DNA of 64,000 nucleotides from JAHWKV01 sp040905365 (GTDB lineage Bacteria; Actinomycetota; CADDZG01; JAHWKV01): positions 1 through 64,000 of the forward strand of contig JBBDRQ010000083.1 in NCBI GenBank assembly GCA_040905365.1. Reading direction: 5' to 3'. This document shows, in pieces, positions 50,667-57,770 of this stretch. Position 1 is the stretch's first letter. Each line of letters begins with the position of its first letter. The notes under the pieces were generated by a model. The model ran no database searches. It was not told the DNA's origin and saw nothing but the letters and a program-made list of their open reading frames with translations. Both the position numbers and the translations under genes were made by a program.

Positions 50667-50712
50667 CCTTAAACTTATTCTTTAGATGGTCACCACCCCG
50701 GGAGGTCTCGAA

Positions 50713-51192
50713 ATGTATTGTCACAACTGCGGTACGCGCAATCCAAAAGGCGCGAACTTCTGTGGCGCCTGCGGCCATACTTTGCAGCCTGTGAGCGCCG
50801 CGACTGAGACCACCATTTCCTTTGTCCCGGAGGCGGCGGGAGATGAACCCGAAGAGATTTCGCTCGGCTCTTACGACTTTGACGAGGGCAAAGCGGTTCT
50901 GGTGGTGAAAAAGGGACCCGATGCGGGGACGAACTTCTTTTTGGACAAGGATCTGGTGACCTGCGGCAGGGATTCTGCTTGTGACATCTTTTTGGACGAT
51001 GTAACGGTATCCCGCCGTCACGCCGAGATACGACGCGACGCCAACGGTTACACCATCGCCGACTCCGACAGCCTAAACGGCACGTTCGTCAACCGGGAGC
51101 GCGTGGACGCGGCGCCGCTCAACAACGGAGACGAAATCCAGATCGGCAAGTTCAAACTCGTGATCTTTACTGATGGGTCAGGTTCAGGTTGA
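50713..51192 (+). CDS. FHA-domain protein with N-terminal zinc ribbon (GarA-like)
   Basis: 159 residues from ATG 50713 (gggaggt upstream). Residues 1-25 are a zinc ribbon (YCHNCGTRNPKGANFCGACG). A TETTISF motif near 38-44 resembles the ETT phosphorylation site of mycobacterial GarA. Residues about 65-155 are an FHA domain (CGRDSACDIFLDDVTVSRRH; DSDSLNGTFVNRERV), with the Arg, Ser and Asn of phosphothreonine binding. GarA, when unphosphorylated, controls 2-oxoglutarate and glutamate enzymes. The position between gcvH and MerR equals Rv1827. The zinc ribbon is an addition relative to mycobacterial GarA. Overlaps the MerR gene (TTGA). Confidence 0.88.
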   Translation: MYCHNCGTRNPKGANFCGACGHTLQPVSAATETTISFVPEAAGDEPEEISLGSYDFDEGKAVLVVKKGPDAGTNFFLDKDLVTCGRDSACDIFLDDVTVSRRHAEIRRDANGYTIADSDSLNGTFVNRERVDAAPLNNGDEIQIGKFKLVIFTDGSGSG

Positions 51193-51938
51193 GCGCGCAA
51201 CGAAGTTCAGCCTCACGTAGATATCGCGACTACATGAGCATCGGCGATGTCATCAAGACGCTGTCCGATGAGTTTCCCGACATTACGCTGTCCAAAGTGC
51301 GCTTCTTGGAGTCGGAAGGGCTGATCGAACCGGACCGGACGCCGTCGGGTTACCGCAGGTTCTATCAGGAGGACCTGGCCCGCCTTCGCTACATTCTCCG
51401 GCTGCAGAGGGACCACTTCGTTCCGCTCAAAGTCATACGTAAGCGGCTGGAGACCTTGGGCCCGACCGAGAATTTTGAGACAGAGGAGCCGGAGGCTCCT
51501 GCGCCGCCGCCCATTCAAGCGACGCGGGAAGAGGCAGAGCTGGAATTGCTCGAGGGGGGCGTCAGCATGAGTCTGTCGGAGTTTATGGCCGCCACCGGCT
51601 TGTCCGACGAAGAGGTCCGGGAGTTGGAGGATTTCGGACTTGTCCACGCGCACCCGCTGGATTCGGGGGGTGCGTTCTACGACGAAGACGACCTGGCCGT
51701 GGCCAAGATCTCCAAGGAGTTCGGAAAGTTCGGAATCCATGCACGACACCTAAAGATGTACAAGAATTTTGCCGAGAAGGAGGTCGGGCTTTTCGAGCAG
51801 GTAGTGATACCCCATTCCAGGACCAAGGGCGACGGGCGCAAGACCGTGAATCAGTCGCTCAACGATCTGGCCCGGCTGTCCCGGAGGCTCAAGCAAGCGC
51901 TCTTGAAGTCGAGGTTGCGAGAATATCTGAAGGACTGA
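51189..51938 (+). CDS. MerR-family regulator (FtsR/Rv1828-like)
   Basis: 249 residues; the TTG overlaps the FHA stop, and ATG 51234 (MSIGDVIKTL) is an alternative. N-terminal winged helix (MSIGDVIKTLSDEFPDITLS; FLESEGLIEPDRTPSGYRRF), then a long linker and a second wHTH-like region (LSEFMAATGLSDEEVRELED). No metal-binding cysteines. The syntenic proteins are Rv1828 and corynebacterial FtsR, an activator of ftsZ. Probably a transcription factor of growth or division. Confidence 0.87.
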   Translation: MSAQRSSASRRYRDYMSIGDVIKTLSDEFPDITLSKVRFLESEGLIEPDRTPSGYRRFYQEDLARLRYILRLQRDHFVPLKVIRKRLETLGPTENFETEEPEAPAPPPIQATREEAELELLEGGVSMSLSEFMAATGLSDEEVRELEDFGLVHAHPLDSGGAFYDEDDLAVAKISKEFGKFGIHARHLKMYKNFAEKEVGLFEQVVIPHSRTKGDGRKTVNQSLNDLARLSRRLKQALLKSRLREYLKD

Positions 51939-51982
51939 GCGTCAAAGTCAATCCAGAACCTATAGGGTCGGCCAGCCGGCTG

Positions 51983-53104
51983 GTGCGCGCGCTGGTGGTG
52001 GTGTTGGTGGTGAGCCTGACGCTCGTCCAGCCGCAGGCCGCCCGAGCGCAGCAGGCGCCGCCGTCCGTCCCGACGTTAAGTGCAGCCAGTGCGGTGCTCG
52101 TGGACGCAGACGACGGAAAGATCCTGTGGTCAAAGGATCCTCATGCCCGCCGTTCGATCGCAAGCACCACCAAGGTCGTCACCGCTTTGGTAACTCTCGA
52201 GCAGACTGAGCTTACCGACGTTGTAACCGCCTCCGCGCGCGCGGAGGCGGTCGGAGAAGACGATCCACTGGTTACGGAGCTGGAGCTGGTGGAAGGCGAG
52301 CAGCTGACGGTAGAAGAGCTCTTGTACGGCCTCATGCTGCCCTCTGCCAACGATGCTGCGGTGGCGCTGGCCGAGCACATAGGAGGCTCGGAGGCGGGTT
52401 TTGCGCGTTTGATGAACGCGAAGGCCGCGCACCTGGGGGCCGACGATTCCAACTTCGTCACTCCTAACGGGTTCGATCGTCCAAACGCATACTCGACGGC
52501 TGCGGATCTGGCGACCATCACCGCGGCCGCCTTCGAGAACGAGACGTTTACCCGGATCGTGGGTACCCGGCGGTACGAAATTTCGGGCCCGAGTGGCTCC
52601 CGGCAGCTGATCAACCGCAATGAGCTGCTTGCGAGCTTTCCCGGCGCGACCGGCGTGAAGACCGGCAACACCCGCCAGGCCGGACCGTCGTTGGTGTCGT
52701 CGGCCACCCGGGGGAGTGAGAGCCGCATAGCGGTCGTGCTGGGTAGCAACGATGTGTTCGCGGAGTCGGCTGAGCTACTGGAGTACGGGTACACCGGTTT
52801 CCGGCGCCATACGGTCGCCGGCGAGGGGCAGCGGTGGGCTCAGCTGACCTACGGCGACGGGACGACGGTTGACTTGGTTGCGTCCGAGGAGCTCACCTAC
52901 CTGCTGGGGCCGGGCGAGGCGCCGCCGGCAGCAGTTTACCGGCCGAGCGAGGGCGTCCTAATGGTCTACGGTCCAATTGACCGGACGGTTCCTGTCGAGG
53001 TCGTGTGCGCGCATGACGACTGCAGCGGCCCGGACGGACGCACAGGTGGCGCTATGGCCAGATTCATTTCCCTGTTCGGGTCCCTGCTCGCGTTGTTTCG
53101 ATGA
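51983..53104 (+). CDS. D-alanyl-D-alanine carboxypeptidase (penicillin-binding protein 5/6 type)
   Basis: 373 residues from GTG 51983. Signal peptide (ALVVVLVVSLTLVQPQAARA), then the S11 serine peptidase with SxxK in SIASTTKVVT, SxN in LPSANDAAV and KTG in GVKTGNT. It trims the terminal D-Ala from peptidoglycan stem peptides outside the membrane. The C-terminal 100 residues are beta-rich and end in a hydrophobic ARFISLFGSLLALF helix that may anchor it. Overlaps hpt by four bases. Confidence 0.93.
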   Translation: MRALVVVLVVSLTLVQPQAARAQQAPPSVPTLSAASAVLVDADDGKILWSKDPHARRSIASTTKVVTALVTLEQTELTDVVTASARAEAVGEDDPLVTELELVEGEQLTVEELLYGLMLPSANDAAVALAEHIGGSEAGFARLMNAKAAHLGADDSNFVTPNGFDRPNAYSTAADLATITAAAFENETFTRIVGTRRYEISGPSGSRQLINRNELLASFPGATGVKTGNTRQAGPSLVSSATRGSESRIAVVLGSNDVFAESAELLEYGYTGFRRHTVAGEGQRWAQLTYGDGTTVDLVASEELTYLLGPGEAPPAAVYRPSEGVLMVYGPIDRTVPVEVVCAHDDCSGPDGRTGGAMARFISLFGSLLALFR

Positions 53105-53691
53105 ACGACGCGCCGCTTGCCCGGGTTCGGTTCAGCGCCGCACAGATCCGCGCAAGGGTCGGCGAACTGGCGGCTCGTGTGCGCGACGATCTGGGCGGAG
53201 AGCTCCCGGTTCTGGTTTCGGTACTGAAGGGTTCGCTGGTGTTCATGGCGGATTTCTCACGCAGCCTCGACCTCGAAGCCGAGGTAGATTTCATGATGGT
53301 CAGCTCGTTCGTGGGCGGGGCGAACACGGGGGTGGTGCGGATCGTCAACGATCTAGAGATCTCTATTCAGGACCGGGACGTGGTGGTTGTCGAAACCATC
53401 GTCGATACCGGGCTCACGTTGTCGTTTTTGTTAAAGACTCTGCGAGCTCGCAACCCCAAATCGCTTAAGGTCTGCGCCCTGGTGGACAAACCGGTACGCA
53501 GGATCGCGCAGCCGCTGTTGGATTACGTAGGCTTCGAAACCGAGGAGTTTATGATCGGCTACGGGCTGGACTTCAAGGGCCGTTACCGCAACCTCCCGTA
53601 CCTGGTAGGCGTGCGCGATGTTTCCGCACTGGCGGCTCAGCCGGATGCGCTTATACGCCAGTTTACCCTGGGTAAGGGGCCACAAATTTGA
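53101..53691 (+). CDS. Hypoxanthine phosphoribosyltransferase-like protein with altered PRPP loop
   Basis: 196 residues, HPRT fold: VSVLKGSLVFMADFSRSL, FMMVSSFVGG, SLKVCALVDKPVRR, FMIGYGLDFKGRYRNLPYL. The PRPP loop reads VVVETIVDTGLTLSFL (97-104 VETIVDTG), so the second acidic residue of the family's VEDxxDTG is Thr; the following Asp-Thr-Gly is intact. That acidic pair contacts ribose and Mg, so activity may be lowered or altered. Purine salvage is still the best guess. ATG overlaps the carboxypeptidase stop. A residue-level or sequence error is unlikely because the frame is clean. Confidence 0.83.
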   Translation: MNDAPLARVRFSAAQIRARVGELAARVRDDLGGELPVLVSVLKGSLVFMADFSRSLDLEAEVDFMMVSSFVGGANTGVVRIVNDLEISIQDRDVVVVETIVDTGLTLSFLLKTLRARNPKSLKVCALVDKPVRRIAQPLLDYVGFETEEFMIGYGLDFKGRYRNLPYLVGVRDVSALAAQPDALIRQFTLGKGPQI

Positions 53692-53738
53692 CCCGCGGCC
53701 TATGCTACGCTGAGGTCAATAGCGAGGTGGGAGGCCAT

Positions 53739-54215
53739 TTGATCGAGCTCAACCTTGTTGGTGTTCGGGTCGAACTCCCGACCAATCAGCCGATCGTGCT
53801 GTTGAAGGAGCGAGACGGCGAACGCTACTTGCCAATATGGATAGGCGCCGTCGAAGCGACTGCAATCGCATTCGCGCTCCAAGGAGTAGTGACGCAGCGG
53901 CCCATGACCCATGACCTAATGAAGAGCATCCTGGAAGAGGTCGGGGTAGTAGTAGATCAGATCTCTATAGTCGAGCTGCGCGACGGTACTTTCTACTCGA
54001 CGATTCACCTAAACGCCAACGGCAATGCTCATGAGATTTCCAGCCGCCCGTCGGACGCGATCGCGCTGGCGGTGCGAACGGGCGTGCCCATCTTTGCGGC
54101 CGAGGACGTGGTGGAGGAAGCGAGCATCACCATTCGTGACGACGAAGAAGAGAGCGAGGTCGAAAAGTTTCGAGCCTTCCTTGAGGACGTCAACCCGGAG
54201 GACTTTCAAGGTTAG
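53739..54215 (+). CDS. Bifunctional nuclease family protein (DUF151)
   Basis: 158 residues from TTG 53739 (gggagg just upstream), where the family begins (IELNLVGVRVELPTNQPIVL). It continues LPIWIGAVEATAIAFALQGV and the SSRPSDAIALAVRTGVPIFA box. BFN/DUF151 proteins are compact dimers; plant and Thermotoga homologues show RNase/DNase activity, but the cellular role is unclear. Syntenic to Rv1829 between two MerR genes. An acidic C-terminal tail (about 25 residues) follows. Confidence 0.9.
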   Translation: MIELNLVGVRVELPTNQPIVLLKERDGERYLPIWIGAVEATAIAFALQGVVTQRPMTHDLMKSILEEVGVVVDQISIVELRDGTFYSTIHLNANGNAHEISSRPSDAIALAVRTGVPIFAAEDVVEEASITIRDDEEESEVEKFRAFLEDVNPEDFQG

Positions 54216-54305
54216 TTAAGCCAAGGACATTGAGCGTTGAGGGCAATGACGCTGGAGGCCTTGAACGTTAAATCTAACCTTTAAATCGATATGTTGGCTA
54301 AGTGC

Positions 54306-54345
54306 TTGACCCTTAATTGGAGCCCTTATAACGTGACGTCCACGT
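54306..54345 (+). promoter_or_regulatory. Promoter with dyad upstream of second MerR gene
   Basis: ttgacc (54306-54311) and tataac (54327-54332) could be -35 and -10 boxes with a 15-base spacer. Overlapping the downstream edge is a perfect dyad, acgtg-acgtc-cacgt (54331-54345), that ends six bases before the ATG. A regulator bound here would block transcription, so autoregulation by the MerR protein is a natural hypothesis. Confidence 0.45.
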
Positions 54346-54351
54346 AATTAC

Positions 54352-54891
54352 ATGGAAGGGAGCAGGCGGGTGGAACCTGACTTGAACGAGGGGGTCGACC
54401 TCGAGGGCGACACAGAAGGCTTTCGGGGCCCCCAAGTATGCAAGATCGTGGGTATCAGCTACCGTCAGCTCGACTACTGGGCGCGCACCAAGCTGGTGGA
54501 GCCCAGTCTGCGTGCAGCACAGGGTTCGGGGAGCCAGCGTCTGTACTCCTTCGCCGATCTGGTGGACCTCAAGCTGATCAAGAACCTGCTTGGTGCGGGC
54601 GTGAGCCTGCAGAGGGTGCGGGACGCCATAGACTACTTGCACGCCATCGGCCACGATCTCAGCGGAGTAACCATCGCGAGCGACGGTACGTCGGTCTACG
54701 CCTGCAAGTCCCCGGAGGAGGTTTTTGATCTGCTGCGCGGCGGACAGGGGGTGTTCGGCATCGCGGTGGACCCGGTCATGCAGGAGCTCAAGGGCTCCGT
54801 GCTCGCGCTGAGGGACCATAAAGTACCGGCGCAGCCGGCGGCCGGTGAATCGACGGTAACCGAATTAGGCAAGGCGGCAGGGAAGGAATAG
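54352..54891 (+). CDS. MerR-family regulator (Rv1830-like)
   Basis: 179 residues. MerR-type winged helix at about 25-95 (QVCKIVGISYRQLDYWARTK; GSGSQRLYSFADLVDLKLIK), then a sensor-like part (VSLQRVRDAIDYLHAIGHDL). No cysteine metal site. It is syntenic with Rv1830. Its target may include its own promoter, which has a dyad (54331-54345). The next frame begins at or just after its stop codon, hinting at coupled translation. Confidence 0.9.
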   Translation: MEGSRRVEPDLNEGVDLEGDTEGFRGPQVCKIVGISYRQLDYWARTKLVEPSLRAAQGSGSQRLYSFADLVDLKLIKNLLGAGVSLQRVRDAIDYLHAIGHDLSGVTIASDGTSVYACKSPEEVFDLLRGGQGVFGIAVDPVMQELKGSVLALRDHKVPAQPAAGESTVTELGKAAGKE

Positions 54892-55358
54892 GGCCGATCC
54901 CGGACGAAGAAGACCTTCAACCTGAACCTTTACCACCTAGCGAAACCGTAAAGTTCGCCCATAACTCTGAACGCCAGTTCGCTAAACTCCTGGACTTCTA
55001 CGAGATCGAGTGGGAGTACGAGCCCCGGTCCTTCGACATAGGGTGGGACCGGCAAGGGGAGCCCAATCAAAGGTTTAGGCCGGATTTCTACCTGCCCCAG
55101 TACGACACGTACATCGAAATCACGACCCTGAACCAACGGCTTGTCACCAAGAAGAATCGCAAGGTGCGACTGCTGCGCGAGTTGTACCCCGACATCAAAT
55201 GCAAGATCTTTTATCAACGGGATTACATTGATTTGCTGATCAAGTACGGGCTGGAGCGGCCGAGCCAGGGCTTGCCTTCCCGCGGCAGACCGAGCCAGGC
55301 AGGGCCGGGCTCCGACAGCGAATTCCTGGGACCGAATGAGGAGGCTCGGACCACATGA
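54888..55358 (+). CDS. PD-(D/E)XK-like conserved protein without canonical start
   Basis: An open frame runs from a TGA at 54846 to the TGA at 55356-55358. Its conserved core begins near 54950 (VKFAHNSERQFAKLLDFYEI; EWEYEPRSFDIGWD) and continues to RFRPDFYLPQYDTYIEITTL, QRLVTKKNRKVRLLRELYPD and KIFYQRDYIDLLIKYGLERP. The PD, EIT and TKKNRK pattern suggests a small PD-(D/E)XK nuclease fold. No ATG, GTG or TTG precedes the core in this frame (first GTG 55164 is inside it). ATA 54888 at the MerR stop, or ATC 54897 after an aaggaatagg sequence, are possible rare starts. The stop overlaps the gcvT ATG. Confidence 0.6.
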   Translation: MGPIPDEEDLQPEPLPPSETVKFAHNSERQFAKLLDFYEIEWEYEPRSFDIGWDRQGEPNQRFRPDFYLPQYDTYIEITTLNQRLVTKKNRKVRLLRELYPDIKCKIFYQRDYIDLLIKYGLERPSQGLPSRGRPSQAGPGSDSEFLGPNEEARTT

Positions 55359-56437
55359 GCAAGACTTCGCCGCTTCACGAAGAGCACGTCAGGGCGGGCG
55401 CCAAGCTCACCGACTTCGCCGGTTGGGATATGCCGCTGGTGTATCCGGAGGGCACCATCGTCGAACACAAGACCGTGCGATCCTCGGCTGGCCTGTTCGA
55501 CGTAACGCATCTGGGAAAACTGACGCTGACCGGAGAGGGAGCGGAAGAGACGCTGGATCGCCTGCTGCCCGGCAAGGTGGCCAAGCTGCGCACCGGCAAG
55601 GCCGGCTACAACGTGGTGCTGACGCCCGAGGGCGGCGTGGTCGACGACCTCTTCGTCTACAAGCGCGAGGGCCCGGACAACTTTATGGTGGTGCCTAACG
55701 CGGCCAACACCGACGCCGTGCTGGAGTTTCTCCGGTCCAACTCGGGCCCCGGTATCGAGATAACCGACGCCCGGCAACGCTGGGCGATCCTTGCGCTCAG
55801 CGGGCCCAAGGTACGTGAGATCGTCGCCGCTCTGCTGCCCGACGCCGAGAACATGAAGATGCACGACTTCGTGGAGCGTCCCGTGCAGGGGATGCAAACA
55901 ATCGTGGCTCGGACCGGTTATACGGGCGAGGTCACTTACGAGTTTTTTGTCGAGTGGGATGAAGCCGTCGAGTTTTGGAATCTCTTGCTGAAGGCGGGTA
56001 AGCCTTACGGCATCAAACCGGCCGGTCTCGGCGCCCGGGACACGCTGCGGCTGGAGATGGGCTACGCGCTGCACGGCCACGAGCTGTCGGTGGACATCAA
56101 CCCTCTGGAGGGCGGTGTCGGCTGGTTAATAGACTGGGACAAGGAGTTCCTCCTCAAAGATGTGCTGGTTAGGATCAAGCAGGAGGGGCTCAAGCGGAAG
56201 TTGGTCGGTTTGGTGGCCGAACCCGGCAGGGTCCCGCGTGCGGGCCATCAGGTATTCTTGGGCGAGGTACCCGTGGGTGAGGTTACGAGCGGAAACTTCT
56301 CGCCCGTACTAGGCACCGGTATCGCCCTTGCATTGGTCTCCGTAGATCACAGCGCTCCGGGTACCAGCCTGCAGATCGACGTGCGTGGCAGGAAGCTTCC
56401 GGTGGAAGTGACCAAGCCACCGTTCAAGAAGAGCTAG
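55355..56437 (+). CDS. gcvT: Glycine cleavage system T protein (aminomethyltransferase)
   Basis: 360 residues, normal length. Starts SKTSPLHEEHVRAGAKLTDF; contains the folate-binding LFDVTHLGKLTLTG, TGYTGEVTYEFFVEWDEAV and KPAGLGARDTLRLEMGYALH (catalytic Asp region), and a C-terminal barrel with EVTSGNFSPVLG. It releases ammonia and makes 5,10-methylene-tetrahydrofolate from the H-protein-bound intermediate. ATG overlaps the previous stop (ATGA), gaggagg upstream. No glycine riboswitch space exists in front of it. Confidence 0.96.
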   Translation: MSKTSPLHEEHVRAGAKLTDFAGWDMPLVYPEGTIVEHKTVRSSAGLFDVTHLGKLTLTGEGAEETLDRLLPGKVAKLRTGKAGYNVVLTPEGGVVDDLFVYKREGPDNFMVVPNAANTDAVLEFLRSNSGPGIEITDARQRWAILALSGPKVREIVAALLPDAENMKMHDFVERPVQGMQTIVARTGYTGEVTYEFFVEWDEAVEFWNLLLKAGKPYGIKPAGLGARDTLRLEMGYALHGHELSVDINPLEGGVGWLIDWDKEFLLKDVLVRIKQEGLKRKLVGLVAEPGRVPRAGHQVFLGEVPVGEVTSGNFSPVLGTGIALALVSVDHSAPGTSLQIDVRGRKLPVEVTKPPFKKS

Positions 56438-56444
56438 GAAAGCA

Positions 56445-57770
56445 TTGGACTACACACCACACACGGAAGCCGACGTGGCGCAGATGCTCGAGGTCATCGG
56501 CGTCGACCGCGTCGAGGATCTATTCGAGCCGATTCCCGAAGACCTAAGACTCAACCGGAAGCTGGAGCTGCCGGAGCCGCTGAGCGAAAGCGAGGTGCAC
56601 GGCCTGCTGAGTTCGGTCGCGGCGGACAATCTCGCCGCGGACTCGCTCGTGTGTTTCGCCGGCGGGGGGGCGTACGATCACTACATCCCCGCCTGCGTGA
56701 GGGCGTGCGCCGGCCGCAGCGAATTCATGACCTCGTACACCCCGTACCAGCCGGAGCTCTCTCAGGGAGTGCTGGGGGCCTTGTTCGACTACCAGAGCAT
56801 GATTTGCGAGCTGACCGGGATGGAGATGGCCGTTTCCGGCCTGTACGACGGCGCGGCCGCGCTGAACGAGGCCCTGCGCCTGGCGGCCTCGGTAACCAAG
56901 CGCGGCAAGGTGGTAGTCAGCGAAGCGATCAACCCCAACTACCGGCACCTGCTGGATACCCTGGGGGCCAGCCTGGACTTCGAGTTCGTAACCGCGCCGG
57001 CAACCGACGGGGTCACTACGTTCGGCGACGCCGCCGGCGCAGCGTGCGTCGTAGTCTCTCAAACGAACTTTTTCGGGTGCCTCGAGGACGTCGAGGCCGC
57101 CGCGGAGGTAGCGCACGCGGCCGGGGCTCTGCTGGTCGTCCAGTTCGATCCGCTGGCTATGGGGCTGTTGGAGTCACCCGGCACCCTCGGCGCCGACGTG
57201 GTGGTGGGCGAGGGCCAGTGCTTGGGCAACGACCTCAATTACGGCGGCCCTTACCTGGGCATTTTTGCGACGCATCTCAAGCATCAACGCCGTATCCCCG
57301 GGCGCATTTCGGGGGCAACGGCCGACGTGGACGGCAAGCCGGGTTTCGTGCTTACCCTTCAAACCCGCGAGCAGCACATCCGGCGCGAGAGGGCCACCTC
57401 CAACGTGTGCACCGACCAGACGTTGATGGCGGTGACTGCCGCTGTCTACATGGGCTGGCTAGGGCCACAGGGCCTCGAGGAGTTGGGCCGTAGCTGTGTA
57501 GGGATGACCCACTACACCGCGGATGTGCTTTCGCAGTTACCCGGATGCAGAGTGAGGTTCGACAAACCCTTCTTCCGTGAGTTCGTCCTGGAGCTTCCGG
57601 CCGCCGCCGCCGGCGTTGTGGGCCACCTCGCCGAAGAAGGATTTCTGGTGGGGCCCAGCCTCGAGGCTTTCGAGGCAATGGACAACTGCGCGCTGGTAGC
57701 GGTGACCGAAAGGCGCACGGTTGACGAGATCGACCGGTTAGCGCAAGCGCTTAGGACGGTGCTCGCATGA
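56445..57770 (+). CDS. gcvPA: Glycine dehydrogenase (decarboxylating) subunit 1
   Basis: 441 residues, the N-terminal half of the P protein as a separate subunit: YTPHTEADVAQMLEVIGVDR, ELTGMEMAVSGLYDGAAALN, GEGQCLGNDLNYGGPYLGIF. It forms the P protein with GcvPB; the PLP lysine is in the other subunit. TTG start with aggaa upstream, seven bases after gcvT. Split P proteins are typical of Firmicutes, Thermotogae and archaea, whereas mycobacteria have one large GcvB. Confidence 0.95.
   Translation: MDYTPHTEADVAQMLEVIGVDRVEDLFEPIPEDLRLNRKLELPEPLSESEVHGLLSSVAADNLAADSLVCFAGGGAYDHYIPACVRACAGRSEFMTSYTPYQPELSQGVLGALFDYQSMICELTGMEMAVSGLYDGAAALNEALRLAASVTKRGKVVVSEAINPNYRHLLDTLGASLDFEFVTAPATDGVTTFGDAAGAACVVVSQTNFFGCLEDVEAAAEVAHAAGALLVVQFDPLAMGLLESPGTLGADVVVGEGQCLGNDLNYGGPYLGIFATHLKHQRRIPGRISGATADVDGKPGFVLTLQTREQHIRRERATSNVCTDQTLMAVTAAVYMGWLGPQGLEELGRSCVGMTHYTADVLSQLPGCRVRFDKPFFREFVLELPAAAAGVVGHLAEEGFLVGPSLEAFEAMDNCALVAVTERRTVDEIDRLAQALRTVLA

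Noticed and set aside
55300..55354. Glycine riboswitch in front of gcvT
   Set aside because: The space is coding sequence of the preceding gene and lacks tandem aptamer features.
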